The notes beneath the pieces were generated by a model that was given only the letters and a program-made list of their open reading frames with translations, was not told the DNA's origin and ran no database searches. A DNA stretch of 54,582 nt. Origin: Rhodanobacteraceae bacterium. GTDB taxonomy: Bacteria > Pseudomonadota > Gammaproteobacteria > Xanthomonadales > Rhodanobacteraceae. The position numbers were made by a program, and so were the translations under genes. The DNA lies in contig JAEUPP010000023.1 in the NCBI GenBank assembly GCA_016790075.1, forward strand, positions 1-54,582. Direction: 5' to 3'. Positions 27,983 to 37,573 of this stretch are shown here, piece after piece (position 1 is the first letter of the stretch; the number at the start of each line of letters is the position of its first letter).

Positions 27983-29053
27983 ATGCCGCTTGCCCGCACT
28001 GATACCAACCCCCTGTTCGGCGTCGGTGCGACCAGCACCTTGCGTCTGGTCGTTTATCTCGCACTCGGGGTCACGCTGATGGTCGCGGACTACCGCGGCC
28101 ACTACCTCGCACGCGCGCGCCAGTACGCGGCAGTAGCCATTGAACCCCTCTACCGGATTGCGGCCATGCCGGCAGACGCGGCGCGCAATGTGCGTCTGGC
28201 GGTTGCCGATCGTCAGGCGCTTACGCAGGAAAACCAGCGTCTGCGCGAAGCGCTGCTGCTGACTCAGGCGCGGCTGAACCGCCTTAGCGCGGTGGCGGAA
28301 CAGAACACGCGGCTCAAGGAGCTGCTTGAGGTACAGCAGTCGCTGGGCCTGGGCGTGCAGTTGGCCAAGCTCATCGACATCGTGCTTGATCCCTACCGCC
28401 AGCGCATTACGCTTGATGCTGGCGCGCGCCAGGGAGTCGTCGTCGGCCAGGCAGTGCTCGATGCCTATGGAGTCATGGGCCAGATCAGCGAAGTGTTGCC
28501 AACCACCTCCACAGCAGTTCTGATTACCGATGCCAGCCATGCGGTGCCGGTCGTGATCGAGCGTACCGGCCTGCGCACGATCGCCTATGGCAGCGGCAGC
28601 AGCGATCGCCTTGATGTGCCCAATATTCCGGTCAGCGCCGATATCAAAGCCGGCGACAAGTTGCTCACGTCGGGCCTCGGCGGCAGTTTTCCACCGGGTT
28701 TTCCGGTCGGAGAGATCGTCTCGGTCGCTGCCGAGCCCAGCGGCATGTTTGCGGTTGCGGTCGCTCGCCCGGCGGCTGCACTTGAGCGCAGCGGCGAAGT
28801 GTTGCTACTGAGACCGCTTGTCGATCCAGTCGGCCCGCCGGCGCTGACTCCGGAAGTCGGCCCACCAGCGCCGCCGCCTGGCGAACTCATGAATTTACCG
28901 CCCGCCTCGGAATCTACTGGAGGCGCAGCAGCCAGGCCTGCCAGGGGACACCCACTCAGTACGGGACACCCACTCAGTACAGGACACCCACCAATCACGG
29001 CGGTGCACGTCCCGATGCAGTCTGCTTCCCCCAGCCCCAGGGCTCGGTCATGA
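27983..29053 (+). CDS. mreC: rod shape-determining protein MreC
   Basis: The protein has 356 residues: a short cytoplasmic tail, one membrane helix (LRLVVYLALGVTLMVAD), a coiled coil (about 75-115, QALTQENQRLREALLLTQAR) and the beta-rich periplasmic domain (about 120-280) with DAGARQGVVVGQAVLD and LLTSGLGGSFPPGFPVGEI. MreC links MreB and PBP2. The C-terminal tail from about residue 285 is Pro-rich and includes repeats of GHPLST encoded by an 18-bp tandem array, which looks like a later insertion into a tolerant tail. The stop overlaps the mreD start. Confidence 0.95.
   Translation: MPLARTDTNPLFGVGATSTLRLVVYLALGVTLMVADYRGHYLARARQYAAVAIEPLYRIAAMPADAARNVRLAVADRQALTQENQRLREALLLTQARLNRLSAVAEQNTRLKELLEVQQSLGLGVQLAKLIDIVLDPYRQRITLDAGARQGVVVGQAVLDAYGVMGQISEVLPTTSTAVLITDASHAVPVVIERTGLRTIAYGSGSSDRLDVPNIPVSADIKAGDKLLTSGLGGSFPPGFPVGEIVSVAAEPSGMFAVAVARPAAALERSGEVLLLRPLVDPVGPPALTPEVGPPAPPPGELMNLPPASESTGGAAARPARGHPLSTGHPLSTGHPPITAVHVPMQSASPSPRARS
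28945..28998 (-). repeat. 18-bp tandem repeat inside mreC
   Basis: Two exact copies of GGGACACCCACTCAGTAC (28945-28962, 28963-28980) and a degenerate third (28981-28998) encode GHPLST repeats in the MreC tail. Eighteen bases keep the frame. On the minus strand each unit reads GTGGGTGTCC. Confidence 0.85.
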
Positions 29054-29541
29054 GCCGGCATCGCGCCCATTTCGCCCTATCTCTTCTGAGCCTGCTTGCG
29101 GCCTGTTTGCTACAGCTGATGCCGCTGCCAGACCTGTTGCTGCCATTCCGTCCGTATTGGCTTGGCCTCATCCTGATCTACTGGGCGCTGGAAGAGCCCG
29201 AGCGTGTAGGCCTGGGCCGCGCATTCCTGCTCGGTCTGCTGGGCGACCTGCTTCAGGGTGACCTGCTGGGCGACCAGGCGCTGCGGCTGGCTGCGTTGGC
29301 CTTTATCGTGCTGCGGTTTCGGCCACGCCTGCGTTTCTTCCCGATGTGGCAACAGTCGTTGGCGGTATTTGCGCTGCTGCTCAACGACCGTGTGCTAAGC
29401 CTTATGGAGCGCGCGTTTACCGCTGCACCCATGCCACCAGTCTCGTTCTGGTATGCCCCGGTTGCGGGCATGCTTGCGTGGCCCTGGGTATTTCTGTTGC
29501 TGGATGATCTGCGCGCCCGGCTGCGCGTACAGGACACATGA
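29050..29541 (+). CDS. mreD: rod shape-determining protein MreD
   Basis: A small integral membrane protein of 163 residues with about five helices. It has the MreD-typical RPYWLGLILIYWAL near residue 34 and GLLGDLLQGDLLGDQALRL near 65. It starts inside the mreC stop and ends over the mrdA start. MreD supports MreC in the elongasome. Confidence 0.93.
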   Translation: MSRHRAHFALSLLSLLAACLLQLMPLPDLLLPFRPYWLGLILIYWALEEPERVGLGRAFLLGLLGDLLQGDLLGDQALRLAALAFIVLRFRPRLRFFPMWQQSLAVFALLLNDRVLSLMERAFTAAPMPPVSFWYAPVAGMLAWPWVFLLLDDLRARLRVQDT

Positions 29542-31466
29542 GTCCGCGCCGCTCCGAGCTCAAGGACAGCGGCCGCGAGGTCGCCCTGTTTCAGCGTCGT
29601 GCGCTGGTCGGGTTTCTCATTATCGTGGTCTGCCTGGGCGTGCTGGCCGCGCGATTTGTGCATCTGCAGGTCGTGCGCCACGACGAGTTCGTGACACGTG
29701 CCGACCAGAACCGCATCAAATTGCGGCCAATTCCGCCGGCCCGCGGGCTGATCTTCGATCGCAACGGGGTGCTGCTTGCCGACAATACGGCGGCGTTCCG
29801 GCTCGAAGCCACACCGGAACAGATCAAGAATGTGGACGCCATGCTTGAGCGTCTGCGCGAGGTCGTGCCGCTGACCGACGAGGACATCAAACGCTACAAG
29901 GAGCAGCGCAAGGGGCGCCGTGGCTTCAACAGCATTCCCCTGCGCTTTCGCCTGTCCGAAGACGAAGTCGCTAAGTTTGCGGTGAATCGCTGGCGCTTCC
30001 CCGGGGTGGAGGTGGTGCCTTACCTGACGCGTACCTATCCACGCGGTGCAGAGTTTGGCCATGTCGTAGGTTATGTCGCGCGTATCGATGAGGCGGACCT
30101 GCGCGATCTGGATGTGACTCGCTATGCCGGCACTACGCATATTGGCAAGACCGGCATAGAGCGCTATTACGAAAAGCTGCTGCACGGCGAGCCAGGTTAT
30201 GAGCGGGTGGAGATCAATGCCGATGGCCGCGCGCTGCGCGTGCTTGATTCCACGCCACCCAAGCCCGGCAAGAACCTATACCTTTCCATCGACGCGCGCC
30301 TGCAGGAAGCTACGGAGGCGATTTTTGAAGGCAAGCCGGGTTCAGCGGTTGCCATTGACCCGCGCAATGGCGAAGTGCTGGCCATGGTCAGTGTGCCAAG
30401 CTTCGATCCGAATCTGTTCGTCAACGGCATCAGTCATGTCGACTACCGCGCGCTGGTGACCTCGCCGTTGCGTCCGCTGCTGCATCGTGCGCTGGTCGGC
30501 ACCTACAAGCCGGGCTCGACGATGAAGCCGTTCATGGGCGTGGCCGGCCTGGAGCAAGGCTTGCGCCGGCTTGACGACACGGTGCTGTCAGTTGGCGAGT
30601 TCCATATTCCAGGGCAGAGTCGCGGCTATCGCGACTGGCGCCGCGGCGGTCATGGCCGGGTCGATCTGGTCGAGTCGCTGGCGCAGTCGGTCAATACGTA
30701 TTTCTATTCGCTGGCGCTGGACATGGGCATAGACCGCATGTCGAGTTATCTCGCCAAATTCGGCTTCGGCGCGCGCAGTGGAATAGATCTCGCGGGCGAG
30801 GGCAGCGGCATTTTGCCGTCCAAGGAATGGAAGCGCGCGATGTACAACAAGCCCTGGTTTCCGGGTGAAACCGTGATTGCCGGAATAGGTCAGGGCTATT
30901 GGGTGGTAACGCCGGTGCAGCTTGCGAATGCGACCGCGATCCTGGCTGCGCGCGGCCGGCACTATCCCATCCATCTGCTGCGGGCGACACAATCGGGATT
31001 CAGCGCGCCGGTAGAACCTATGCCGGTTGCGCCCAGCGGCCCAAGTTTCATCGTGAATATGACGAACTGGGATCGGGTGCGTGACGGCATGGTCGCCGTC
31101 GTTGCCGGGCCGACTGGTACGGCGGCGCGCGCGTTCGCCGACGCGCCCTACGTAGCGGCCGGCAAAACGGGCACCGCGCAACGCTTTTCGCGCACGGGAA
31201 ACGAGGTCGATACACACGGCCTTGATGCCGCGCAACGTCATCAGGCCCTGTTTATCGCGTTCGCGCCAGTTGATGAACCCAAGCTGGCACTGGCACTGGT
31301 CATGGAATACGGCGCCAGCGGTTCGCTTGATGCAGCGCCGCTGGGGCGCAAGATTCTCGATGCCTGGCTTGCACCGCCACCTAGCGCTGTGCCGGTGCCC
31401 GGTGCGGCTGTGCTGCGTATGCCGCCGAATGCTGTTCCGGCGCAGGCGGCGGAGCCGGCGCGATGA
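29538..31466 (+). CDS. mrdA: penicillin-binding protein 2 (elongasome transpeptidase)
   Basis: The protein has 642 residues. One membrane anchor (LVGFLIIVVCLGVLAARFVHL) is followed by the PBP dimer domain (RGLIFDRNGVLLADNTAAF) and the transpeptidase domain. Catalytic motifs: SxxK as STMKP (Ser327), SxN in LAQSVNTYFYS, and KTG in AAGKTGTAQRF. It crosslinks peptidoglycan during elongation and works with RodA, the next gene, whose start overlaps its stop. The C-terminal 35 residues are Ala/Pro-rich. Confidence 0.97.
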   Translation: MSPRRSELKDSGREVALFQRRALVGFLIIVVCLGVLAARFVHLQVVRHDEFVTRADQNRIKLRPIPPARGLIFDRNGVLLADNTAAFRLEATPEQIKNVDAMLERLREVVPLTDEDIKRYKEQRKGRRGFNSIPLRFRLSEDEVAKFAVNRWRFPGVEVVPYLTRTYPRGAEFGHVVGYVARIDEADLRDLDVTRYAGTTHIGKTGIERYYEKLLHGEPGYERVEINADGRALRVLDSTPPKPGKNLYLSIDARLQEATEAIFEGKPGSAVAIDPRNGEVLAMVSVPSFDPNLFVNGISHVDYRALVTSPLRPLLHRALVGTYKPGSTMKPFMGVAGLEQGLRRLDDTVLSVGEFHIPGQSRGYRDWRRGGHGRVDLVESLAQSVNTYFYSLALDMGIDRMSSYLAKFGFGARSGIDLAGEGSGILPSKEWKRAMYNKPWFPGETVIAGIGQGYWVVTPVQLANATAILAARGRHYPIHLLRATQSGFSAPVEPMPVAPSGPSFIVNMTNWDRVRDGMVAVVAGPTGTAARAFADAPYVAAGKTGTAQRFSRTGNEVDTHGLDAAQRHQALFIAFAPVDEPKLALALVMEYGASGSLDAAPLGRKILDAWLAPPPSAVPVPGAAVLRMPPNAVPAQAAEPAR

Positions 31467-32581
31467 TAAGCGCACTGCGCCTGGACCGCCTTACGGCAAT
31501 GGCCAAGTCACAGCTGCGCCGGCCGCGTGTGGACCTGCCGCTGCTGATCGCGCTGTTGCTGGTCGGCAGCATCGGTCTGGTCACGCTCTACAGTGCAGGC
31601 GACAAGGACGCCAGCATTGTTTTCAACCAGGGCGCGCGGTTTCTCATGGGAGGCATCGCGCTGGTCGTCATGTCGCGCATTCCGCCGTCGTCGCTACGCA
31701 ACTGGACACCGTGGTTCTATGCCGTCGGTGTCGTGTTGCTGGTGCTTGTCGAACTCGTTGGTGAAGGGCGCGGTTCCAATCGCTGGCTCGATCTGAAATT
31801 TGTGCGCTTCCAGCCCTCGGAGCTGCTCAAGCTTGCGACGCCGATGATGGTTGCCTGGTACCTGCATGCGCGCAGGCTGCCGCCGGACTGGCGCGATCTG
31901 CTGGTGGTCGCGGTCATTATCGGCATTCCGGCCGGACTTATTGCCGAACAGCCTGACCTCGGCACGTCGCTGCTTGTAGCGGCAAGTGGTGCCTTCGCGC
32001 TGTTTCTGTCGGGCCTGTCCTGGTGGCGCATCGGCGGTCTGCTTGGTGTGGCCGCCGCCGCTGCCCCCGTCGCCTGGCACTTTCTGCACGAATACCAGCG
32101 CAATCGCGTGCGCATGTTCATGGACCCCGAATCCGACCCGCTGGGCAACGGCTGGCACATTATCCAGTCGGAGATCGCCGTCGGTGCCGGTGGTGTGTTT
32201 GGCAAGGGCTGGCATCAGGGCAGCCAGTCGCGCCTGGAGTTCCTGCCCGAACACACGACCGATTTCGTGTTCTCGGTCTTCAGCGAGGAATTCGGCCTGA
32301 TCGGCGTGCTGCTGCTGATTGCCCTCTACGTGTTCATCATCGGACGCAGCCTGTGGATCGCGGCGAACGCCAAGGACACCTATTCGCGGCTGCTGGCCGG
32401 CTCCATCGGCATGTCGTTCTTCGTCTACGTCATGGTCAACGGCGGCATGATCACGGGTCTTCTGCCCGTGGTCGGTGTGCCGCTGCCGCTGGTGAGCTAT
32501 GGCGGCACGTCGGCGGTCAGCCTGCTGACCGGGTTCGGTGTGCTCATGTCCATCCACGCGCACCGGAATTTCGCGCGCTGA
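31463..32581 (+). CDS. rodA: peptidoglycan glycosyltransferase RodA (SEDS family)
   Basis: The protein has 372 residues in about ten helices. The SEDS landmarks are GSNRWLDLKFVRFQPSELLK, AEQPDLGTSLLVAASG, FLPEHTTDFVFSVFSEEFG and GVPLPLVSYGGTSAVSLLTGFG, ending close to HRNFAR. RodA polymerises lipid II for the lateral wall with PBP2. Its start overlaps the mrdA stop. Confidence 0.97.
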   Translation: MISALRLDRLTAMAKSQLRRPRVDLPLLIALLLVGSIGLVTLYSAGDKDASIVFNQGARFLMGGIALVVMSRIPPSSLRNWTPWFYAVGVVLLVLVELVGEGRGSNRWLDLKFVRFQPSELLKLATPMMVAWYLHARRLPPDWRDLLVVAVIIGIPAGLIAEQPDLGTSLLVAASGAFALFLSGLSWWRIGGLLGVAAAAAPVAWHFLHEYQRNRVRMFMDPESDPLGNGWHIIQSEIAVGAGGVFGKGWHQGSQSRLEFLPEHTTDFVFSVFSEEFGLIGVLLLIALYVFIIGRSLWIAANAKDTYSRLLAGSIGMSFFVYVMVNGGMITGLLPVVGVPLPLVSYGGTSAVSLLTGFGVLMSIHAHRNFAR

Positions 32582-32646
32582 GGAAACGGGCCACCGACGC
32601 CGAATAGGCGTAGCATGGCCCCACGCTACCAGGGAGGCTGCACGCA

Positions 32647-33087
32647 ATGGCCAATGCGCGCACGCGTTATGACACCATCGCCGAATTCATGACGCGCCAG
32701 CACGATGCGACCGCGACTACGCTATATGGCAAGCCGGCGGTGCAGATCAATGGCACGCCGTTTCTGTTCTACATGCTGCCGGGCATGGCGTTCCGTCTGC
32801 AGGGCCGCTCGCGGGAACAGGCGCTGGGGCTGCCGGGGGCGACGGCCTGGGCACCGCTGGGTCAGCCCAATGAACGCAGTCCCTGGGTGCTGGTGCCGGT
32901 TGCCTCGTTCCTGCGCTGGGATCGGCTTGCTATCGATGCACTGCGTTACGCCAACGAGGGCCAGGTCAACGTACCCAAGGCCGAACCGGTGCAGGGACCG
33001 CCGGCCGATCCCCCGGCAGCCCAGCGCTGGCGCGACAACATCAAGTCGCTGTGGGAAAGGGCAGCGAGTTTTCGCCTGACGCGCTGA
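32647..33087 (+). CDS. conserved hypothetical protein
   Basis: The protein has 146 residues, with a strong AGGGAGG ribosome site about 9 bases before the ATG. It is soluble and without a signal peptide. Features are an N-terminal helix (RTRYDTIAEFMTRQHDA), a beta-like AVQINGTPFLFYMLPGMAFRL, and PWVLVPVASFLRWDRLAIDAL. The look recalls the small TfoX-N/MmcQ-type folds, but I do not recognise a named family. It sits between rodA and mltB on the same strand, perhaps as a passenger of the wall operon. Confidence 0.75.
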   Translation: MANARTRYDTIAEFMTRQHDATATTLYGKPAVQINGTPFLFYMLPGMAFRLQGRSREQALGLPGATAWAPLGQPNERSPWVLVPVASFLRWDRLAIDALRYANEGQVNVPKAEPVQGPPADPPAAQRWRDNIKSLWERAASFRLTR

Positions 33088-33186
33088 CACGCCGGCGACC
33101 AAACCGTGATCGCGTGGCCGGTCAGGTGCTGCAAGGCGCGTGATACGCTAGCGGCCGTTTGTATCGACGAGTGGTCAGGCGCTTCG

Positions 33187-34191
33187 ATGCCCGTGTTTTC
33201 CCGAGTAATCCTTGCCGTGGCGGTGCTTTCCGCCGTCCCCTATGCCGCTGCGCAGGATGCACAGCCGCCCGCGCCGACTGCTGCTGAACTGGCGTTTGCC
33301 GCCGAACAGGCGCGCGACTACGGCCTCGACTCCGATGCCGTGCTCGCGATTCTGGCCAAGGCCGAGTACCAGCAAAGCATTATCGACGCGATCTCGCGGC
33401 CGGCTGAGGCGGTCAAGCCATGGAAGGACTACCGCACTATCTTCATCAGCGATCTGCGCCGGGACGGCGGCATCGCGTTCTACCGCGATAACCAGGAGCT
33501 GATCGACGCGGTCGCGGCCGAGTTCCAGGTCGCACCCAGCGTGATCGTCGCGATCATCGGAGTGGAGACCAGCTACGGCAAGATTACCGGCAAGTACCGT
33601 GTGCTTGATGCGCTGGCGACATTGGCCTTCCACTATCCGCCGCGGGAAAAGTTCTTCCGTGGCGAGCTGTCGCAGCTGCTTCGGCTCAATGATGGCCACC
33701 TGGCCTACCCGATAGAGGAACTGCGCGGCTCGTATGCCGGGGCCATGGGCTGGGGCCAGTTCATGCCGACCTCGATCGCCAAATTCGCCCGCGACTACGA
33801 CGGCGACACACGTATTGATCTGTGGAATTCGCGGCCTGACATTGTCGCCAGCATAGCCAGCTATTTTCAGGGGCATGGCTGGGAGCAGAACGGCCCCGTG
33901 GCGGTGCGTGCGCAGCGGCGCGAAGACGCGCGCGAGGTGACGCCGGCGAACAGCGAGCCGGTTTATCCGCTGGAGCAGCTGATCGGCTGGGGCTATGTGC
34001 CGGAGACACCGTTCGATCCGCAGCGCCCGGCGACCCTGTTGAAGCTCGAGGGCGAAGAGGGCACGGAATACTGGATCACGTTCCAGAATTTCTACGTGAT
34101 CACGCGTTACAACCGCAGCCCCCTGTACGCGATGGCGGTCAACCAGCTTGCTGACCAGATTGCTGCCGGCATCGAGGGTGCAGGGCCGTGA
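33187..34191 (+). CDS. mltB: lytic murein transglycosylase B
   Basis: The protein has 334 residues from the ATG at 33187, which opens a signal peptide (MPVFSRVILAVAVLSAVPYA, then AAAQ). Upstream in-frame codons would hide the signal and are rejected. The slt/MltB fold shows the catalytic Glu127 in IIGVETSYGKITGKYRVLDAL, then AGAMGWGQFMPTSIAKFARDY. There is no lipobox, so it is soluble or periplasmic, unlike the E. coli lipoprotein. It cleaves glycan strands to 1,6-anhydro ends. Its stop overlaps the rlpA start. Confidence 0.93.
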   Translation: MPVFSRVILAVAVLSAVPYAAAQDAQPPAPTAAELAFAAEQARDYGLDSDAVLAILAKAEYQQSIIDAISRPAEAVKPWKDYRTIFISDLRRDGGIAFYRDNQELIDAVAAEFQVAPSVIVAIIGVETSYGKITGKYRVLDALATLAFHYPPREKFFRGELSQLLRLNDGHLAYPIEELRGSYAGAMGWGQFMPTSIAKFARDYDGDTRIDLWNSRPDIVASIASYFQGHGWEQNGPVAVRAQRREDAREVTPANSEPVYPLEQLIGWGYVPETPFDPQRPATLLKLEGEEGTEYWITFQNFYVITRYNRSPLYAMAVNQLADQIAAGIEGAGP

Positions 34192-35150
34192 CACGTGGTT
34201 TCGTCCTGCTGCTCGCCGCCGCGCTGCTGGCCGGCTGTGGCGGGAAAAAAACGCACAGGGCTGCGCCGCCTGTAGCGACGCGCCCGCCGCCGGCCAGCAC
34301 GGCGCCTGGATCTGCCTCCGCCGTGCCAGAAACCAGCCTCAGTCAGGCCGAACGCTATCGCCAGACCCAGGACGACGGTCCGCGTGAGGCCATCGATGTC
34401 AGCCGTATCGAGGAACCCGAACCAAAAAGCGAGCCGCTGTCACGCTACGGCAATCGTTCGCCTTACAGCGTGCTCGGGCGCACTTACGAGGTGTTGCCGA
34501 CTGCACGCGGTTATGTCGAGCGCGGCATCTCCTCGTGGTATGGCAACAAGTTCCACGGTTACATGACGTCGAGTTTTGAGCCTTATGACATGTATAAATT
34601 TACCGCGGCGCACAAGTCGTTGCCGCTGCCGAGCTGGGCGCGTGTGACCAATCTGGAGAACGGCAAGAGTGTGGTTGTGCGTGTCAACGACCGCGGGCCG
34701 TTTCATGAGAACCGGCTTATCGATCTTTCCTATGCTGCAGCGGTCAAGATCGGAGTCTGGCCCAAGGGTACGGGGCTGGTCGAGGTGCGTGCGTTGATGC
34801 CAGGCGAGATCGAGCCCGAGGCGCGGGTGGCGGCTACTGTTTCGCCTCCATCACAAAGGGCCAAGCCGGTTGCGACGCCGCGCTCGGCGCCAGCGGGTAC
34901 GGCGGCGGTAGTGCAGCCACGCATTTATCTGCAGGTCGGTGCGTTTGGCGAGCAGTCCAACGCCGAGCGCGCGGCGCAGCGTGTTGCCGCGGCGCAGTTG
35001 GGTGAGGTCCGTGTGGTCGAGGCTTCGGTCAATGGCCGCAGCGTACGGCGTGTAAGGCTGGGTCCGCTGCGCGACGTGGATGAAGCGGACCGTCTGGCCC
35101 AGGAGTTGCGCCGTCTCGGCCTCGGCGAGCCGCGGGTGGCGATTGACTGA
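34188..35150 (+). CDS. rlpA: septal ring lytic transglycosylase RlpA (lipoprotein)
   Basis: The protein has 320 residues from a GTG that overlaps the mltB stop. The lipobox LLAGC near residue 17 follows a short hydrophobic stretch. The double-psi beta-barrel (about 105-195) carries ISSWYGNKFHGYMT and VVVRVNDRGPFHENRLIDLS, with the catalytic-type Asp. A SPOR domain ends the protein (IYLQVGAFGEQSNAERAAQR to the end) and binds denuded glycans. RlpA cleaves naked glycan strands. Confidence 0.94.
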   Translation: MTRGFVLLLAAALLAGCGGKKTHRAAPPVATRPPPASTAPGSASAVPETSLSQAERYRQTQDDGPREAIDVSRIEEPEPKSEPLSRYGNRSPYSVLGRTYEVLPTARGYVERGISSWYGNKFHGYMTSSFEPYDMYKFTAAHKSLPLPSWARVTNLENGKSVVVRVNDRGPFHENRLIDLSYAAAVKIGVWPKGTGLVEVRALMPGEIEPEARVAATVSPPSQRAKPVATPRSAPAGTAAVVQPRIYLQVGAFGEQSNAERAAQRVAAAQLGEVRVVEASVNGRSVRRVRLGPLRDVDEADRLAQELRRLGLGEPRVAID

Positions 35151-35347
35151 AGTCTGCTTGGCGATGGTCCGAGCGCGCATACGCATCCACCCTTTCCCAG
35201 GCCCGATGGGCCCCGAGATTCCCTAACGCCGGCAAAATCAGTGCATGCAGCCCCCTTGACGCGAAGGGGCACAATCTTCAAAAGCGCCTTCGGGTTTGTC
35301 TGAGTCCCCACTGCCGGTCCGCGCCGGCCTACACGTACGGAAGAATC

Positions 35348-36595
35348 ATGTCGTATCGCTTGAATCTGCTCGCCAGCGTCCTGCTGACCCTAAGCGCCGG
35401 TCTGGCCGCCGCACAAACCCCGGCTCCGACGCCAAAACCCGCAGCGCCAGCACCTGCCGCGATCAATGCACCGATGCCGCCGCCGCCGACCCTGGACGCG
35501 AAGGCCTGGGTGCTGATGGACTACACGACCGGACAGATACTGGCAGCCAGCAATCCCGACGAACGCGTAGAGCCTGCCTCCATCACCAAGATCATGACCT
35601 CCTACGTGGTCTCGGCAGAACTCGCCGCAGGCAAGGTCAAGCCTGATGACGAGGTGTTCATCAGTGAAAACGCCTGGCGCGGCGGCGGTGCGGGTACCGA
35701 CGGCTCAACCAGCTTTCTGGCCTTGAATTCCAAGGTGAAGTTGCGCGATCTGCTGATGGGCATGATCGTGCAGTCAGGCAACGATTCAGCGATTGCCCTG
35801 GCGGAACATCTGGCGGGCTCGGAGGCGGTGTTCGCCGATCTCATGAATGAATACGCCAAGCGGCTAGGCTTGACCAATACCCATTTCGTGAATGCCAGCG
35901 GCCTGTCGGCACCGGACCACTACACCACGGCACACGACATCGCCACCTTGTCGCGCGCCCTGATCCGCGATTTTCCTGAGGACTACAAGATCTACGCGAT
36001 CAAGGAGTTCGAGTGGAACGGCATCAAGCAGCACAATCGCAACGCGCTGCTCTGGCGGGATGGTTCGGTCGACGGGATCAAGACCGGGCACCATTCGGCC
36101 GCCGGTTACTGCCTCGCGGCGTCGGCCAAGCGCGATGATGAGCGCCTGATCACCGTAGTCATGGGGACCAAGGGCGAAAAAGTCCGCGCCGACATGACGC
36201 AGGAACTGCTGAGCTACGGTTTCCGCTTCTACGAGACCCACAGGCTCTACAGTGCCGACAAGCCGGTTGCCGAACCGACCTTGTGGAAAGGGTTGGCCGA
36301 CACCGTGCAGCTCGGGGTGGCCGAAGACGTGCTCGTGACCTTGCCGCGTGGCCGCTATGGTGACCTGAAGGCGGCCATGGACGTACCAGGCCGTTTCGTC
36401 GCGCCTTACACCAAGGGCCAGAGCCTGGGTACCTTGCGCATTACCCTGGACGGAAAGCTGCTGGCCGAACGCCCCATCGTCGCGCTGCAGGAGTACCCTG
36501 AAGCGGGTTTCATGCGGCGCCTCGGCGACGGCATCATGCTCTGGTTCAAGAGTGATGAAGCCGTGCAGCCGAGCAAGCAACCGGATACGAAGTGA
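35348..36595 (+). CDS. dacC: D-alanyl-D-alanine carboxypeptidase (PBP5/6 family)
   Basis: The protein has 415 residues with a signal peptide (MSYRLNLLASVLLTLSAGLA). The S11 peptidase motifs are SITK (Ser78, Lys81), SGN in IVQSGNDSAIALAEH, and KTG in VDGIKTGHHSAAGYCLAAS. A C-terminal PBP5-type domain follows, and the end (GFMRRLGDGIMLWFKS) is an amphipathic membrane anchor. It trims the terminal D-Ala of stem peptides. Whether to call it dacA or dacC is a naming choice. The stop overlaps the next start. Confidence 0.94.
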   Translation: MSYRLNLLASVLLTLSAGLAAAQTPAPTPKPAAPAPAAINAPMPPPPTLDAKAWVLMDYTTGQILAASNPDERVEPASITKIMTSYVVSAELAAGKVKPDDEVFISENAWRGGGAGTDGSTSFLALNSKVKLRDLLMGMIVQSGNDSAIALAEHLAGSEAVFADLMNEYAKRLGLTNTHFVNASGLSAPDHYTTAHDIATLSRALIRDFPEDYKIYAIKEFEWNGIKQHNRNALLWRDGSVDGIKTGHHSAAGYCLAASAKRDDERLITVVMGTKGEKVRADMTQELLSYGFRFYETHRLYSADKPVAEPTLWKGLADTVQLGVAEDVLVTLPRGRYGDLKAAMDVPGRFVAPYTKGQSLGTLRITLDGKLLAERPIVALQEYPEAGFMRRLGDGIMLWFKSDEAVQPSKQPDTK

Positions 36596-36885
36596 TGCGC
36601 AATCTCGACGACATACAGCCCGAATCGCCGAAACAAGGGTTTCAGTTTCCCGGGCTGTTCGAGATCACCGCCATGGGCAGCGCGACCGCCGATCTGGTCG
36701 CCCGTGTACCCGCGCTGCTGGCTCGCATCGGTCTTGGCGTGATCGAGGGCAGCATCCGCACGCGACCTTCTCGCGAGGGCAAATACGTTGCGGTAAGTGT
36801 CAGTTTTACCTGCCCCAGCCGCGAGAAATATGACGCCGCACACGAAGTGCTGCGTGCCGATCCGGATATACGCTGGACCCTGTGA
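36595..36885 (+). CDS. ybeD: DUF493 family protein (YbeD-like)
   Basis: The protein has 96 residues from the ATG at 36595; a GTG one codon earlier overlaps the dacC stop. It shows the YbeD fold of about 90 residues: [46 protein letters not shown] and a terminal DIRWTL. It is a small ferredoxin-like protein of unknown role, commonly between a D,D-carboxypeptidase gene and lipB, exactly as here. Confidence 0.92.
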   Translation: MRNLDDIQPESPKQGFQFPGLFEITAMGSATADLVARVPALLARIGLGVIEGSIRTRPSREGKYVAVSVSFTCPSREKYDAAHEVLRADPDIRWTL

Positions 36886-37568
36886 TGAACAAGCCTTTGC
36901 CGGTATGGGTGCGTGAACTGCCTGGGCTGTGGCCTTACGAGCCGGTCTGGCGTGCCATGCAGGCATTTACCGATGCGCGTACGGCGGAAACGACGGACGA
37001 GTTCTGGCTGCTGCAGCACGAGCCGGTATTTACCCTGGGCCAGGCCGGCAAGCGCGAACATGTGCTCGCGCCGGGCGATATTCCGGTGATTCCGGTCGAT
37101 CGCGGCGGGCAGGTCACGTATCACGGGCCGGGGCAGATCATGGCCTACGTCCTGCTTGACCTGCGCCGGCTGGGGCTGGGTGTGCGTGAGCTGGTTTTCC
37201 GCATTGAGCAGGCAGTAATAGACACGCTGGCCAACTGGAACATTCTTGCCCAACGCCTGGAGGGTGCGCCCGGCGTCTATGTTGCCGGGGCCAAGGTGGC
37301 GGCGCTGGGGCTGCGCGTGCGGCGCGGCTGCTCGTTCCACGGTCTGGCCTTCAACGCCGCCATGGACCTGGAGCCATTCCACCGCATCAACCCCTGTGGT
37401 TATAAGGGGTTGGCGGTGACGCAGGTGCTAGACTTGGGCGGCCCCACCCGTCTGTCAGTGTTGCAGTCCAGTCTTGTCGAGGAGCTTTCGCGACAGCTGG
37501 GGCTGCAGCCTCAGGCAGCCGATCCCCTCATTCCATCGGTGCCGCTGCCGGCTGCCGCCTTCGCGTGA
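36885..37568 (+). CDS. lipB: octanoyltransferase LipB
   Basis: The protein has 227 residues. The LipB motifs are [36 protein letters not shown], the catalytic Lys in [21 protein letters not shown], and the acceptor Cys in [13 protein letters not shown]. It moves octanoyl groups from acyl carrier protein to lipoyl domains, the step before LipA. The ATG at 36885 overlaps the ybeD stop. Confidence 0.96.
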   Translation: MNKPLPVWVRELPGLWPYEPVWRAMQAFTDARTAETTDEFWLLQHEPVFTLGQAGKREHVLAPGDIPVIPVDRGGQVTYHGPGQIMAYVLLDLRRLGLGVRELVFRIEQAVIDTLANWNILAQRLEGAPGVYVAGAKVAALGLRVRRGCSFHGLAFNAAMDLEPFHRINPCGYKGLAVTQVLDLGGPTRLSVLQSSLVEELSRQLGLQPQAADPLIPSVPLPAAAFA

Positions 37569-37573
37569 GTTGC

